A stretch of DNA of 48,956 nt from positions 69,292 through 118,247 of the forward strand of contig CAJTOT010000002.1 of the NCBI GenBank assembly GCA_910577935.1, read 5' to 3'. Position 1 is the stretch's first letter. Each line of letters opens with the position of its first letter. Below, one piece after another: positions 8,801 through 17,193 of the stretch. The position numbers were made by a program, and so were the translations under genes. Source of the DNA: an uncultured Hungatella sp. Lineage in GTDB: Bacteria > Bacillota > Clostridia > Lachnospirales > Lachnospiraceae. The notes below the pieces were generated by a model. It did not search any database and had not been told where the DNA came from. It saw only the letters and a list, made by a program, of their open reading frames with translations.

Positions 8801-8824
8801 GTGAACAGTAATGTTACTGTTCAC
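8801..8824. promoter_or_regulatory. Perfect palindrome upstream of the twin-HTH regulator
   Basis: GTGAACAGTAA and TTACTGTTCAC are perfect 11-base inverted repeats separated by TG. It lies about 95 bases before the regulator's start and at the left border of repeat family A. It could be an operator or simply the repeat's terminal palindrome. Confidence 0.45.
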
Positions 8825-8932
8825 ATGGGTTCACAGCAACCAGCAAAAATCCATGAAAATCCCCTGGGGCGATGGGATTTTTGCCCGCCCGCCCAGGTTA
8901 TCATACGGTCAGCGCAGCCAGTACGGTTATGG
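8813..8932 (+). repeat. Repeat family A, copy 1
   Basis: It opens with GTTACTGTTCACATG, continues with GCAACCAGCAAAAATCCATG, then GATGGGATTTTTGCCCGCCC, and ends with TTATCATACGGTCAGCGCAG. The same blocks recur at 39225-39292 and, inverted, at 42646-42759. The AAAAATCC/GGGATTTTT blocks can pair as a hairpin. No coding capacity; REP- or MITE-like. Confidence 0.75.
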
Positions 8933-9046
8933 AGCCAGTAATGAAGGCGTGGCTTGGCGAGACAAAGAGATTAAAAAAATGGAAACCATTTTTCCGGGGA
9001 AGCGGGCGGAGACAGGGCAAACTGATATTTTTTTCCTGTTGTGTAT

Positions 9047-9075
9047 TTAAAAGCCTGACTTTTTTCTGCTATAGT
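9047..9075 (+). promoter_or_regulatory. Candidate promoter of the small acidic protein gene
   Basis: TTAAAA (9047-9052) and TATAGT (9070-9075) are 17 bases apart, about 28 bases before the start. The -35 is weak. Confidence 0.4.
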
Positions 9076-9103
9076 GAGATAAACTATCAAGGAGGTATCA
9101 ATT

Positions 9104-9463
9104 ATGAATAGGAAGAAAATCCGGGGCTGCTTTACGAGAGATGAGGACGTGTATCAGGTGTATGTCACACTTCCGGAGCATATGGCGGAGCATTTCCAGG
9201 TGGAGCAGGAGTGGGAGGCGGCGGTGCCGGCAGAGGACGGGGGAGAAAACTTAAGATATGCCGCCGTGGAGCTTATGGAGGAGCAGGCAGCCGGGGAGAT
9301 GGACGGGGAGGCCTACGACTGTTTCTGCGAGTATCTGGAAGACGATGCTCAGTGGAGCGGAGAGTTGGAGGAGGCCAAGATCCTGGAAGGAGAGGCCGCC
9401 GCAGAGATGGTGCGCGCCCGGCTTCTGGCCCGGAGGCACCCAAACTTGGGCAGTCTGTGTTGA
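9104..9463 (+). CDS. Small acidic protein of unknown function
   Basis: A 119-residue, strongly acidic cytoplasmic protein preceded by an ideal ribosome site (CAAGGAGG, eight bases from ATG). The N-terminus MNRKKIRGCFTRDEDVYQVYVTLPEHM looks like a compact beta-rich start. The remainder is Glu/Ala-rich and predicted helical (EEAKILEGEAAAEMVRARLL). No signal peptide, membrane segment or family motif is seen. It stands alone between repeat copy A1 and the uxuA promoter. The good ribosome site and acidic, non-repetitive composition favour a real gene. Confidence 0.65.
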   Translation: MNRKKIRGCFTRDEDVYQVYVTLPEHMAEHFQVEQEWEAAVPAEDGGENLRYAAVELMEEQAAGEMDGEAYDCFCEYLEDDAQWSGELEEAKILEGEAAAEMVRARLLARRHPNLGSLC

Positions 9464-9604
9464 TGGAATATATCCGAAAGTTTCTGCGCATATTAAACCA
9501 TCGGCATGTATCATTTATATCTGTCTCCATATTCTGTGGTAATTTGACAAAAACAGAAGGCAATTGCTGGATATTCAGGTGAAAATGAAAAAAATACTAT
9601 AAGT

Positions 9605-9616
9605 CTAATATATTAG
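9605..9616. promoter_or_regulatory. Palindromic candidate operator at the uxuA promoter
   Basis: CTAATATATTAG is a perfect 12-base palindrome directly abutting the -35 hexamer (9617). The GntR/FCD regulator encoded downstream at 12645 is the obvious candidate to bind it. This is inference from position only. Confidence 0.4.
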
Positions 9617-9645
9617 TTGACCAGAAAGATAAAAAGTACTATAAT
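9617..9645 (+). promoter_or_regulatory. uxuA promoter
   Basis: TTGACC (9617-9622), 17-base spacer, and perfect TATAAT (9640-9645), about 52 bases before the uxuA start. Confidence 0.75.
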
Positions 9646-9697
9646 ATGAATATCAAAAAACCTGGGGTGTTCAGGAGAAAAAAGGAGAAGAGGAATT

Positions 9698-10780
9698 ATG
9701 AAAATGACATTCCGCTGGTATGGGTCCGACAGTGATTCCATCACATTGAAGCAGATCAGGCAGATTCCCGGGATGAGCGGGCTTATGGGGGTTCTGGACT
9801 ACAAGGCTGCAGGGGAGGTGTGGACCGAGGAAGAGATCAAGGCCTATGTGGACGAAGTTCACGCCGCCGGGCTGGAGTGCGAGGTCATCGAGAGCGTCAA
9901 TGTCCACGAGGACATCAAGATGGGGCTTCCCACCAGAGACGAGTATATCGCCAACTATATCACCACCATCCGCAACCTGGCAAAGTACGGGATCAAGGTG
10001 ATCGTATACAATTTCATGCCGGTGCTGGACTGGCTCAGGACAGACCTGGCGCGGGTCATCGAGGAGGACGGCTCCAACAGCCTGTACTTTGACGAGGAGG
10101 AGCTGGGAAGCATGACTCCTGTGGAGATCGTGAGAAAGACTGCCCAGGACAGCAACGGGTTTACCCTCCCTGGGTGGGAGCCGGAGCGCCTGGCGGAGCT
10201 TGAGAAGACTCTGAAGCAGTATGAGAGCATCACTCCGGATATGCTCAGGGAGAATTACAAGTATTTTCTGGATGCTATTATCCCAGTGTGCGAGGAGGTG
10301 GGAATCAAGATGGCGGTTCACCCCGACGACCCGGCGTGGCCTATCTTCGGACTCCCCCGTATCTCCCACAGCCAGGAGGACTTTGACAAGATCGTGGCTC
10401 TCCACGATTCGCCGGCCAACGCCCTGTGCCTGTGCACCGGCTCTTTGGGGTCCAACCCGGACAACGACATTCCCGCCATCATCCGCCATTTCGGAGAGAA
10501 GGACCGCATCGCCTGTCTTCACATCCGCAATGTAAAATATCTGGGATACCGCCGTTTCAGGGAGGCTGCCCACCTCTCCTCCGCCGGAGACCTGGACATG
10601 TTTGAGATCGTGAAGGCTGTCTATGACACATGCCCGGCAGACGTGTATGTCCGCCCCGACCACGGGAGAATGATCTGGGACGAGTCCGGCAGACCTGGAT
10701 ACGGGCTCTACGACCGGGCCCTGGGAGCTACCTACCTCAACGGACTGTGGGAGGCCGTGGACAAGCTGTCTAAAAAGTGA
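9698..10780 (+). CDS. uxuA: Mannonate dehydratase
   Basis: A 360-residue cytoplasmic TIM-barrel enzyme that dehydrates D-mannonate to 2-keto-3-deoxy-D-gluconate (EC 4.2.1.8) in glucuronate catabolism. Recognised from the start MKMTFRWYGSDSDSITLKQI, the metal-site region MAVHPDDPAWPIFGLPRI, HIRNVKY and RPDHGRMIWDE, with full family length. Divalent metal (Fe2+/Mn2+) dependence is known for the family. GGAGAAGAGG precedes the ATG. It is the first gene of a uxuA-uxuB-gntR group behind its own promoter, and would receive saturated glucuronate released by glycosidases. The unsaturated uronate from lyase/GH88 action instead goes through KduI/KduD-type steps, not seen here. Confidence 0.95.
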   Translation: MKMTFRWYGSDSDSITLKQIRQIPGMSGLMGVLDYKAAGEVWTEEEIKAYVDEVHAAGLECEVIESVNVHEDIKMGLPTRDEYIANYITTIRNLAKYGIKVIVYNFMPVLDWLRTDLARVIEEDGSNSLYFDEEELGSMTPVEIVRKTAQDSNGFTLPGWEPERLAELEKTLKQYESITPDMLRENYKYFLDAIIPVCEEVGIKMAVHPDDPAWPIFGLPRISHSQEDFDKIVALHDSPANALCLCTGSLGSNPDNDIPAIIRHFGEKDRIACLHIRNVKYLGYRRFREAAHLSSAGDLDMFEIVKAVYDTCPADVYVRPDHGRMIWDESGRPGYGLYDRALGATYLNGLWEAVDKLSKK

Positions 10781-10784
10781 ACCT

Positions 10785-10880
10785 TCATGCGCCCGGAGGG
10801 CGAATGTGCCACTACCCATGAAAGTCTGGGTGCGCATTTGGCATACCTGAATGTATGCCGCCTATTCGGCGGCGGATTTA
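10785..10880 (+). other. Hairpin-rich uxuA-uxuB intergenic segment
   Basis: It contains stem-loops GGCATAC/GTATGCC (10839-10858) and GCCGCC/GGCGGC (10856-10873), and ATGCGCCC facing GGGTGCGCAT (10789-10836). There is no T-tract. It probably influences mRNA stability between the two genes; it could also be a local repeat. Confidence 0.45.
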
Positions 10881-10911
10881 TAAAGTGATGACGAAGGAGC
10901 GGTGATTGAAC

Positions 10912-12522
10912 ATGAAATTAAGTTATGAGGGACTTAAGGAACAGGAAGGCTGGAAGGGCGCCGGAGTGGCGCTGCCAGAGTATGACTGGAAAACCATGAA
11001 GGAGAGAACCATGGAGTCTCCCGTGTGGGTGCATTTCGGCGCGGGGAATATATTCAGGGGATTTATCGCCGGACTGCAGCAGAGGCTGCTGAACCAACAG
11101 CTGGCAGACAGAGGAATCGTGGCGGCGGAGACATTTGATTATGATATCATCGACAAGATATACAGGCCCCACGACAGCATGACCCTCATGGTCAGCTTAA
11201 AGCCTGACGGGAGCACCCAGAAAGAGGTCATCGCTTCCATCGCGGAGGGCATCAAGGCGGACAGTTCTGACTCACAGCAGTGGACGGCTTTGAAGAACGT
11301 GTTCGAGAATCCGTCTCTCCAGATGGCCAGCTTTACCATCACCGAGAAGGGGTATGCCATCAGGGACATTCAGGGAAATCTGATGAAGGTGGTGGAAGAG
11401 GATATGGAGCAGGGACCTGCCAAGGCCAGACACGCCATGAGTGTGGTGGCGGCTCTCATGTACGCCCGCTATTTGGCAGGCGCGGCCCCCATAGCCCTGG
11501 TGAGCATGGACAACTGCAGCCACAACGGCGAGAAGCTCAAGAGCAGCGTCCTTGCCATGGTGAAGGCGTGGAGGGAGAGAGAGCTGGTGCCGGGAGAGTT
11601 TGAGGCGTACATGGAGGACGAGGCCAGGGTGTCTTTCCCGTGGAGCATGATCGACAAGATCACTCCCCGGCCGGCGGAGATTATAGAAAAGCAGCTGTCG
11701 GAGGCGGGGATCGAGGACATGGCGCCTGTGATCACCAGCAGGAACACTTATATCGCCCCCTTTGTCAACGCGGAAATCCCCCAGTATCTTGTGGTGGAGG
11801 ACCGTTTCCCCAACGGCCGCCCCAGTCTTGAGAAGGCAGGGGTCTACATGACCACCAGGGACACGGTGAACATGACGGAGCGCATGAAAGTCACCACATG
11901 TTTAAATCCCCTCCACACCGCCCTTGCAGTCTACGGCTGCCTTCTGGGATATACCAGCATCGCCCAGGAGATGGAGGACGCCCAGCTGAAGAGGCTTGTG
12001 GAGCGCATCGGGTACGACGAGGGCATGCCGGTGGTGACAGATCCGGGGATTTTAAGCCCCATGGACTTTATCCACGAGGTCATCGACCAGAGGCTTCCTA
12101 ACCCCTTTATCCCCGACACGCCCCAGAGAATCGCCACGGATACCAGCCAGAAGGTGGCTATCCGCTTCGGGGAGACCATCAAGTCCTACATGGCCAGCGA
12201 CAGCCTGGATGTGAAAAATCTGACATGCATCCCCCTGGCACTGGCAGGGTGGCTTCGGTATCTTCTGGGCGTGGACGACAGGGGAGAGGCCATGGCCGTC
12301 AGCGCGGACCCCATGCTCACCCGGCTTCAGCAGCAGCTTGCAGGCGTGAAGGCAGGGGAGCCGGATTCCTACAAGGGCCAGCTGAAAGAAATCCTTTGCA
12401 ATCCGGCGGTATTTGGTGTAAACTTATATGAAGCCGGTCTGGCGGAGAAAGTAGAAGGAATGTTCCGGGAGATGCTGGCCGGTCCGGGCGCCGTGAGGGC
12501 GGAATTAAAAAAATATGTTTAG
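10912..12522 (+). CDS. uxuB: Mannitol dehydrogenase-family oxidoreductase, probable D-mannonate oxidoreductase (fructuronate reductase)
   Basis: About 536 residues, an NAD-dependent polyol long-chain dehydrogenase. The N-terminal Rossmann region has HFGAGNIFRGFIAG, and the catalytic helix has the family's Lys-Asn-His arrangement in KVTTCLNPLHTALAVYG. Directly after uxuA, the expected reaction is NADH-dependent reduction of D-fructuronate to D-mannonate (EC 1.1.1.57). Tagaturonate or mannitol activity is less likely from context. ATG 10912 is 12 bases from AAGGAG; a TTG at 10906 with six-base spacing is an alternative start adding two residues. Confidence 0.88.
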   Translation: MKLSYEGLKEQEGWKGAGVALPEYDWKTMKERTMESPVWVHFGAGNIFRGFIAGLQQRLLNQQLADRGIVAAETFDYDIIDKIYRPHDSMTLMVSLKPDGSTQKEVIASIAEGIKADSSDSQQWTALKNVFENPSLQMASFTITEKGYAIRDIQGNLMKVVEEDMEQGPAKARHAMSVVAALMYARYLAGAAPIALVSMDNCSHNGEKLKSSVLAMVKAWRERELVPGEFEAYMEDEARVSFPWSMIDKITPRPAEIIEKQLSEAGIEDMAPVITSRNTYIAPFVNAEIPQYLVVEDRFPNGRPSLEKAGVYMTTRDTVNMTERMKVTTCLNPLHTALAVYGCLLGYTSIAQEMEDAQLKRLVERIGYDEGMPVVTDPGILSPMDFIHEVIDQRLPNPFIPDTPQRIATDTSQKVAIRFGETIKSYMASDSLDVKNLTCIPLALAGWLRYLLGVDDRGEAMAVSADPMLTRLQQQLAGVKAGEPDSYKGQLKEILCNPAVFGVNLYEAGLAEKVEGMFREMLAGPGAVRAELKKYV

Positions 12523-12540
12523 CAGCTTGTGATGATCATC

Positions 12541-12565
12541 GGGGAATGCCCGTTTGGGCATTCCC
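12541..12565. other. Stem-loop between uxuB and gntR
   Basis: GGGAATGCCC and GGGCATTCCC form a perfect 10-base stem with a GTTT loop. It is followed by GAAAGAGG rather than T residues, so it is more likely an mRNA structure or partial attenuator than a strong terminator. Confidence 0.5.
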
Positions 12566-12644
12566 TGAAAGAGGAAGAGAAAACATCTGCCGCGTCACGG
12601 TCCTGCAACAGGACAGATCCGCTGCAAGACAGGAAGGACGGACC

Positions 12645-13331
12645 ATGTATATACCAGAGCAGATGGGAAGGGAGAACGGGCGGGACTACGCGCTCCGGGT
12701 CATAAAGGAGAATATTATCCGTCTGGAACTGGAGCCGGGCAGCAGCATCAGCGACCGGGAGGTGGCTGCCAGCTTGTCCCTGTCCAGAACCCCGGTGCGG
12801 GAGGCGCTTCTGGAGCTGGCGAAGGCGAAGGCCGTGGACATCTATCCCCAGCGGGGAAGCACGGTGTCCCTCATAGACTATGACCTGGTGGAGGAGGCCT
12901 GCTTTGTCCGCAGCGTGCTGGAGACGGCTGTGGTGGAGGTGGTGTGCGGGAAAGCCACGGAGGCCTCCCTGGAAGAGCTGGAGGGCAATGTGAAGCTGCA
13001 GTGGTTCTATCTTAAGGAGCGGGTGACGGAGAAACTGCTGGAGCTGGACGATGAATTTCACAGGCTGATGTTTAAAACTGCAGGGAAGATGCAGGCGTAC
13101 CAGATGATGAAAGGCATGATGATCCATTTTGACCGGGTTCGGAACATGGCCCTGGGAACCATCAAGGACAGGAGCCTGGTGGAAGATCACGAGAAGATCC
13201 TGGAGGCGGTGCGGGGCAGGGACCCGATGGTTGCCAGGACATTGATGGAGAGACATCTGAAGCGGTATCAGGTTGACGAGGAAGAGATACGGAGAAGATA
13301 TCCAGGATATTTTAAGTCTGCCGCGAAGTGA
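12645..13331 (+). CDS. GntR-family transcriptional regulator, FCD subfamily
   Basis: A 228-residue repressor-type regulator. The winged helix (about residues 12-75) has LEPGSSISDREVAASLSLSR and TPVREALLELAKAKAVDIYP. The all-helical FCD effector domain has the metal-ligand pattern DDEFHRLMF, then HEKIL and ERHLKRY. ATG 12645 (ribosome site AGGAAGGA) is chosen because it gives the family length; the frame opens further back at 12546 without a good site. FCD regulators next to uxu genes usually sense uronates or their intermediates and repress the operon (established for UxuR/ExuR-type proteins). The palindrome at 9605-9616 is a candidate site. Confidence 0.88.
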   Translation: MYIPEQMGRENGRDYALRVIKENIIRLELEPGSSISDREVAASLSLSRTPVREALLELAKAKAVDIYPQRGSTVSLIDYDLVEEACFVRSVLETAVVEVVCGKATEASLEELEGNVKLQWFYLKERVTEKLLELDDEFHRLMFKTAGKMQAYQMMKGMMIHFDRVRNMALGTIKDRSLVEDHEKILEAVRGRDPMVARTLMERHLKRYQVDEEEIRRRYPGYFKSAAK

Positions 13332-13334
13332 TGG

Positions 13335-13373
13335 CCGGTTATCGTAAAAAGCGATAGCCGGTAAATTTTTTTA
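13335..13373 (+). terminator. Rho-independent terminator after gntR
   Basis: CCGGTTATCG pairs with CGATAGCCGG (one G-T pair) around TAAAAAG, followed by TAAATTTTTTT. It ends the uxu operon. Confidence 0.85.
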
Positions 13374-13456
13374 AGTTTTAGGCGGGATTTGGATCGGTTT
13401 GGTTTTCTGAAATCCGGTTATTTATGGGATTAACGTCAGATTTAGAGTATTTCTTA

Positions 13457-13485
13457 TTGATTTACCCTTAAATTTATGATATATT
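13457..13485 (+). promoter_or_regulatory. Promoter of the Dpp-type transporter operon
   Basis: TTGATT (13457-13462), 17-base spacer, TATATT (13480-13485). The predicted start near 13492 gives a leader of about 170 bases that contains the whole inverted-repeat element at 13510-13598. Confidence 0.65.
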
Positions 13486-13509
13486 AACTAAATAACTTTA
13501 GGGAATAAT

Positions 13510-13598
13510 ATGATGCCAGGGGCAAAAGGTTATGTATGACATGCTTGCATGTCGATACATGACTTTGGGACCCGAAAAACCTTTTGCCCCAACATCAT
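13510..13598. repeat. Inverted-repeat element, long copy, in the transporter leader
   Basis: Outer arms ATGATG..GGGGCAAAAGGTT and AACCTTTTGCCCC..CATCAT are near-perfect inverted repeats over about 21 bases. A second nested palindrome (ATGTAT..GACATGC with GCATGTC.ATACAT) occupies the left centre. A shorter relative is at 2064-2102. No transposase; MITE-like, or a structured leader. Confidence 0.75.
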
Positions 13599-13659
13599 AA
13601 TATTTATCGATGCATCCGGCCTTGCGGCCGTGCAAATAAAATTAAGAGGTGAGAGCATT

Positions 13660-15249
13660 ATGAAAAGAAAAACACTGCGGGTTTTTGCCACCGCAATGGT
13701 CCTTTCCCTTACCGCCGGTCTGTTCGCGGGCTGCGGTTCAGGAAACAATCAGGGGAATTCCGGTTCTTCCCAGGGAGGAGGGACGGCTGAGAGCACGGCT
13801 TCTGCAGGCGGCTCAGGGGACGTTTCCGGCAAGGATACCCTGGTCATCGTAACCGCCAACGAGACGCCCAGCGTTACCACGAATCTTCACAACGCGGTGG
13901 CCGGCGACTATTTAAACAGGATGACCCACAACTGTCTGTTCTATATGGACGAGGATATGGCTGTGCAGCCTGATCTGGTTGAGAGCTACGAGAATCCCAG
14001 CGACACCGAGTGGGTCTTCAAGCTGAAACAGGGCGTGAAGTTCCACAACGGCGAGGAGCTGAAAGCAGCGGATGTCAAGGCCTCCCTGGAGCTGTGCAAG
14101 ACATCTCCTGAGGTATCCCAGTATGGACAGTCTACCGGCACCATCGAGGTGATCGATGACTACACCGTGAAGATCACAACAGACGGCCCCCAGTCAGGAC
14201 TTCTGATTGACCTCTGCCATCACGGCAACGCCATCCTTCCGGCGGCCCTCATCGAGAGCGGACATGACTTCAACAAAGAGCCCATCGGAACAGGCCCATA
14301 TAAGCTGACCGCGTGGAACAAGGGCGAGAGCCTTGAATTCGAGGCGTTCTCCGATTACTTCAAGGGCGAGCCGCCTATCAAGAAGGTAATCTGGAAGATA
14401 ATTCCGGAAGGTTCATCCCGCACCATGGCTCTTGAGGCAGGGGAGGCCGACCTGATTGTCGAGGTTGAGAACACCGACCTTAGCCGTCTGACGGACAATT
14501 CCAGCGTGACTGTTTTCAACGAGAGCTCCACTGCCCATAACTTCATGATGATCAACAACGAGAGAGCTCCTTTTGACAACATCAACTTCCGCCGCGCCAT
14601 CGCTGCCGCCATCGACAAGAACGCGATTATCCAGGTGGCTTTAAACGGCGCCGGCAGCGTCGCCGACTCCATGGTTCCGGACTGCTTCCCGGGCACCACC
14701 AACGAGGGAGCTCCCACCTATGACGTGGAGCAGGCCAAGGCTTACTTCGCGGAGTCCGGACTGAATCCCGCCGACTGCGGTTTCGCTCTGATCTGCTCCG
14801 ATGATACCAAGCTTCGTGTGGGACAGGTTATCCAGAGCAGCTTAAAGGAGAATCTGGGAATCGACATCACACTGGAGTCCATGGACCTTGCCACCTATCT
14901 TGACGTGACTGCCACCGGAGACTATGACGCCGCTATCGGCGGATATACCTCCAACTCCCTTCTGTCTTACGCTCAGGGCGTGTACCACTCCGCTTCCATC
15001 GGATCTTCCAACAAGACCCGCACCAACGAGCCGGAGATCGACGCCATGATCGAGAAGATTCAGGCTACCGTTGACCAGGCGGAGAACGAGAAGCTGGTCA
15101 CGGAGTTCAACTTGGCTATCAACGAGCTGTGCCCCCAGGTTCCGCTGTATATGCGCAACAACGTCCGCGCTTACAACTCCGGTCTTGCCGGTTTCAACCT
15201 GAACGCAGGCGGCAACACATACTATGACTGGATGAGCTGGGGAAATTAA
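13660..15249 (+). CDS. Family 5 substrate-binding lipoprotein of a Dpp/Opp-type ABC transporter
   Basis: A 529-residue lipoprotein. The signal ends LFAGC (Cys25), followed by a Gly/Ser-rich linker. Family 5 features include MAVQPDLVESYENPSDTEWVFKL, KFHNGEELKAADVKASLE, GTGPYKLTAWNKG and NFRRAIAAAIDK. ATG 13660 follows AGAGGTGAG; the frame extends back to 13549 only through the repeat element. The family binds peptides, nickel or oligosaccharides. Here the neighbours (uronate catabolism upstream) make an oligosaccharide or uronide ligand worth considering beside peptides. It is first of five genes encoding a complete importer. Confidence 0.92.
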   Translation: MKRKTLRVFATAMVLSLTAGLFAGCGSGNNQGNSGSSQGGGTAESTASAGGSGDVSGKDTLVIVTANETPSVTTNLHNAVAGDYLNRMTHNCLFYMDEDMAVQPDLVESYENPSDTEWVFKLKQGVKFHNGEELKAADVKASLELCKTSPEVSQYGQSTGTIEVIDDYTVKITTDGPQSGLLIDLCHHGNAILPAALIESGHDFNKEPIGTGPYKLTAWNKGESLEFEAFSDYFKGEPPIKKVIWKIIPEGSSRTMALEAGEADLIVEVENTDLSRLTDNSSVTVFNESSTAHNFMMINNERAPFDNINFRRAIAAAIDKNAIIQVALNGAGSVADSMVPDCFPGTTNEGAPTYDVEQAKAYFAESGLNPADCGFALICSDDTKLRVGQVIQSSLKENLGIDITLESMDLATYLDVTATGDYDAAIGGYTSNSLLSYAQGVYHSASIGSSNKTRTNEPEIDAMIEKIQATVDQAENEKLVTEFNLAINELCPQVPLYMRNNVRAYNSGLAGFNLNAGGNTYYDWMSWGN

Positions 15250-15342
15250 TGAATAGTTTCTAACCTGCATTTAGACAGGGATCGGCCCCTGGCGGGACCG
15301 GTTCCTGTTTTTTAAACTTAAGAAAGGAGGGGATCACACAGC

Positions 15343-16272
15343 ATGATCAAGTTTATTGTCAAACGTCTGGTGGCGCTGATTCCTGTTCTGCTCGGTGTCA
15401 CCTTGCTGGTATTTTTTATCCTTGACCTGGCTCCCGGCGATCCCGCCAAGACCATTCTCGGCGAGCAGGCGCGCCCGGAAGATATCGCCGCGCTGCGGGA
15501 GGAGATGGGACTGGACGATCCGTTTATCGTTCGCTATGGACGCTATATGTTCGATCTGGTTCAGGGCGACCTGGGAACTTCCTACAAGACCAGGGACCCG
15601 GTGGGAGAGGAGGTATGGGCCCGTCTTCCAAACACTGTCACACTGGCGCTGACTTCCACGGTCGTCTCTATCCTTCTTGCCCTGCCATTAGGAATTATCG
15701 CCGCCATCAAACAGAATACCTGGTTTGACGGCATCAGCATGTTCATATCGCTGCTGGGAATATCGATGCCGGTCTTCTGGATGGGACTTTTATTGATTCT
15801 TTTCTTCTCCGTGAAGCTGGGATGGTTTCCGGTGGCCGGCGCCGACCAGGGCATCAAGAGCCTGGTGCTGCCTTCCATCGCTCTCGGTTTCATGCATATG
15901 GCGGCCATCGCCCGCACGACCCGAAGTTCCATGCTGGAGACTATCCGCCAGGATTATATCCGCACGGTGCGCGCCAAGGGCCTTCCGGAGCATGAGATTA
16001 TCACAGACCACGCGCTCCGCAACGCTCTGATTCCCACCACCACCGTGATCGGCCTGCAGATCGGACAGATGCTGGGTGGTTCCGTCCTCACGGAGAGCGT
16101 ATTCGCATGGCCGGGAATCGGCCGGTATATGATCCAGTCCATCCAGGGCCGCGACATCCCTTCGGTTATGGGCTGCATCATCATCTTTGCCATCGGCTTC
16201 GCGCTTATCAACCTGCTTGTGGATCTGATTTACGGCTTTATCGATCCGCGTATCAAAGCACAGTACAAATAG
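15343..16272 (+). CDS. Dpp/Opp-type ABC transporter permease (DppB-like)
   Basis: A 309-residue inner-membrane permease. TM1 is VALIPVLLGVTLLVFFIL, then the family signature LAPGDPAKTILGEQA, then five further TM segments. The EAA-like loop is VRAKGLPEHEIITDHALRNALIPT, and the end is YGFIDPRIKAQYK. AAGGAGGGG precedes ATG. It forms the channel with the permease encoded 15 bases downstream. Confidence 0.94.
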   Translation: MIKFIVKRLVALIPVLLGVTLLVFFILDLAPGDPAKTILGEQARPEDIAALREEMGLDDPFIVRYGRYMFDLVQGDLGTSYKTRDPVGEEVWARLPNTVTLALTSTVVSILLALPLGIIAAIKQNTWFDGISMFISLLGISMPVFWMGLLLILFFSVKLGWFPVAGADQGIKSLVLPSIALGFMHMAAIARTTRSSMLETIRQDYIRTVRAKGLPEHEIITDHALRNALIPTTTVIGLQIGQMLGGSVLTESVFAWPGIGRYMIQSIQGRDIPSVMGCIIIFAIGFALINLLVDLIYGFIDPRIKAQYK

Positions 16273-16287
16273 GAAGGAGGAGAAATA

Positions 16288-17181
16288 ATGAGCAATGTTT
16301 CTGCTGCAAAAGAAAATGAACAGATCTCTGTGAAGAAAAAAAGCCAGCTCGCCGACATCTGGAAGCGGCTCTGCCGCAATAAAACCGCCCTTCTGGGGCT
16401 TGTGATCGTCGTCCTGCTGGTTCTCATCGGCATCCTCTCTCCTATCATCTTTGATTATGAGACGCAGGTGATCAAGACCGATTATTCCAATACTCTTCAG
16501 GCCCCGTCAGCGGCCCATCCCTTCGGCACGGACGAGCTGGGGCGCGACATCCTGATTCGCACCCTGTACGCTACTTCGACATCTCTCTCCATCGGTGTTG
16601 TCACGGTTATCGTGGCGCTGGCCATCGGACTGGTGCTGGGGTCTGCAGCCGGGTATTTCGGCGGCAAGGTGGACATGATCATCATGCGTATCATGGATAT
16701 TTTCCTCGCCATTCCTGGGACGCTTCTGGCAATCTGCATCGTGGCGTCTCTGGGCAACTCCATCATGAACCTGGTAATCGCCCAGGCAGTGGCTGCCACG
16801 CCTAAGTTTGCCAGGGTGGTCCGGGGCGCGGTGATGACGGTCCGCGATTCCGAGTACGTGGAGGCGGCGCGGGCCATCGGTGCGAAGGATACGACCATCA
16901 TCTTCCGCGATGTTCTTCCCAACAGTCTGGCTCCGATTATCGTTCAGACCACGCTGGAGGTAGCCTCGGTTATCCTCTCTATCGCCGGACTTTCCTTTAT
17001 CGGCCTGGGTATCCCGGCTCCGCGGCCGGAGTGGGGCGCCATGCTCTCCGCTTCCCGCGCTTATATCCGCGACTACAGTTACATGTGTCTGTTCCCGGGA
17101 CTTGCGATCATGATCACCATCCTTTCCCTGAACCTTTTGGGCGACGGCCTGCGTGACGCGCTCGATCCCAGACTGCGTTAA
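16288..17181 (+). CDS. Dpp/Opp-type ABC transporter permease (DppC-like)
   Basis: A 297-residue permease with the N-terminal cytoplasmic tail and KTALLGLVIVVLLVLIGILSP TM1 typical of DppC. It has APSAAHPFGTDELGRDILIR, the EAA loop VEAARAIGAKDTTIIFRDVLPNSLAPI, and the C-terminal SLNLLGDGLRDALDPRLR. GGAAGGAGGAG lies before ATG. It is the partner of the upstream permease and of the two ATPases downstream. Confidence 0.95.
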   Translation: MSNVSAAKENEQISVKKKSQLADIWKRLCRNKTALLGLVIVVLLVLIGILSPIIFDYETQVIKTDYSNTLQAPSAAHPFGTDELGRDILIRTLYATSTSLSIGVVTVIVALAIGLVLGSAAGYFGGKVDMIIMRIMDIFLAIPGTLLAICIVASLGNSIMNLVIAQAVAATPKFARVVRGAVMTVRDSEYVEAARAIGAKDTTIIFRDVLPNSLAPIIVQTTLEVASVILSIAGLSFIGLGIPAPRPEWGAMLSASRAYIRDYSYMCLFPGLAIMITILSLNLLGDGLRDALDPRLR

Positions 17182-17193
17182 GGAGGTGTCAAG

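Noticed and set aside
8813..8932. CRISPR-like repeat
   Set aside because: The related blocks are tens of kilobases apart, not regularly spaced, and no cas genes are present.
13549..13659. N-terminal extension of the family 5 lipoprotein
   Set aside because: It runs through the inverted-repeat element and would bury the lipoprotein signal, which starts correctly at ATG 13660.
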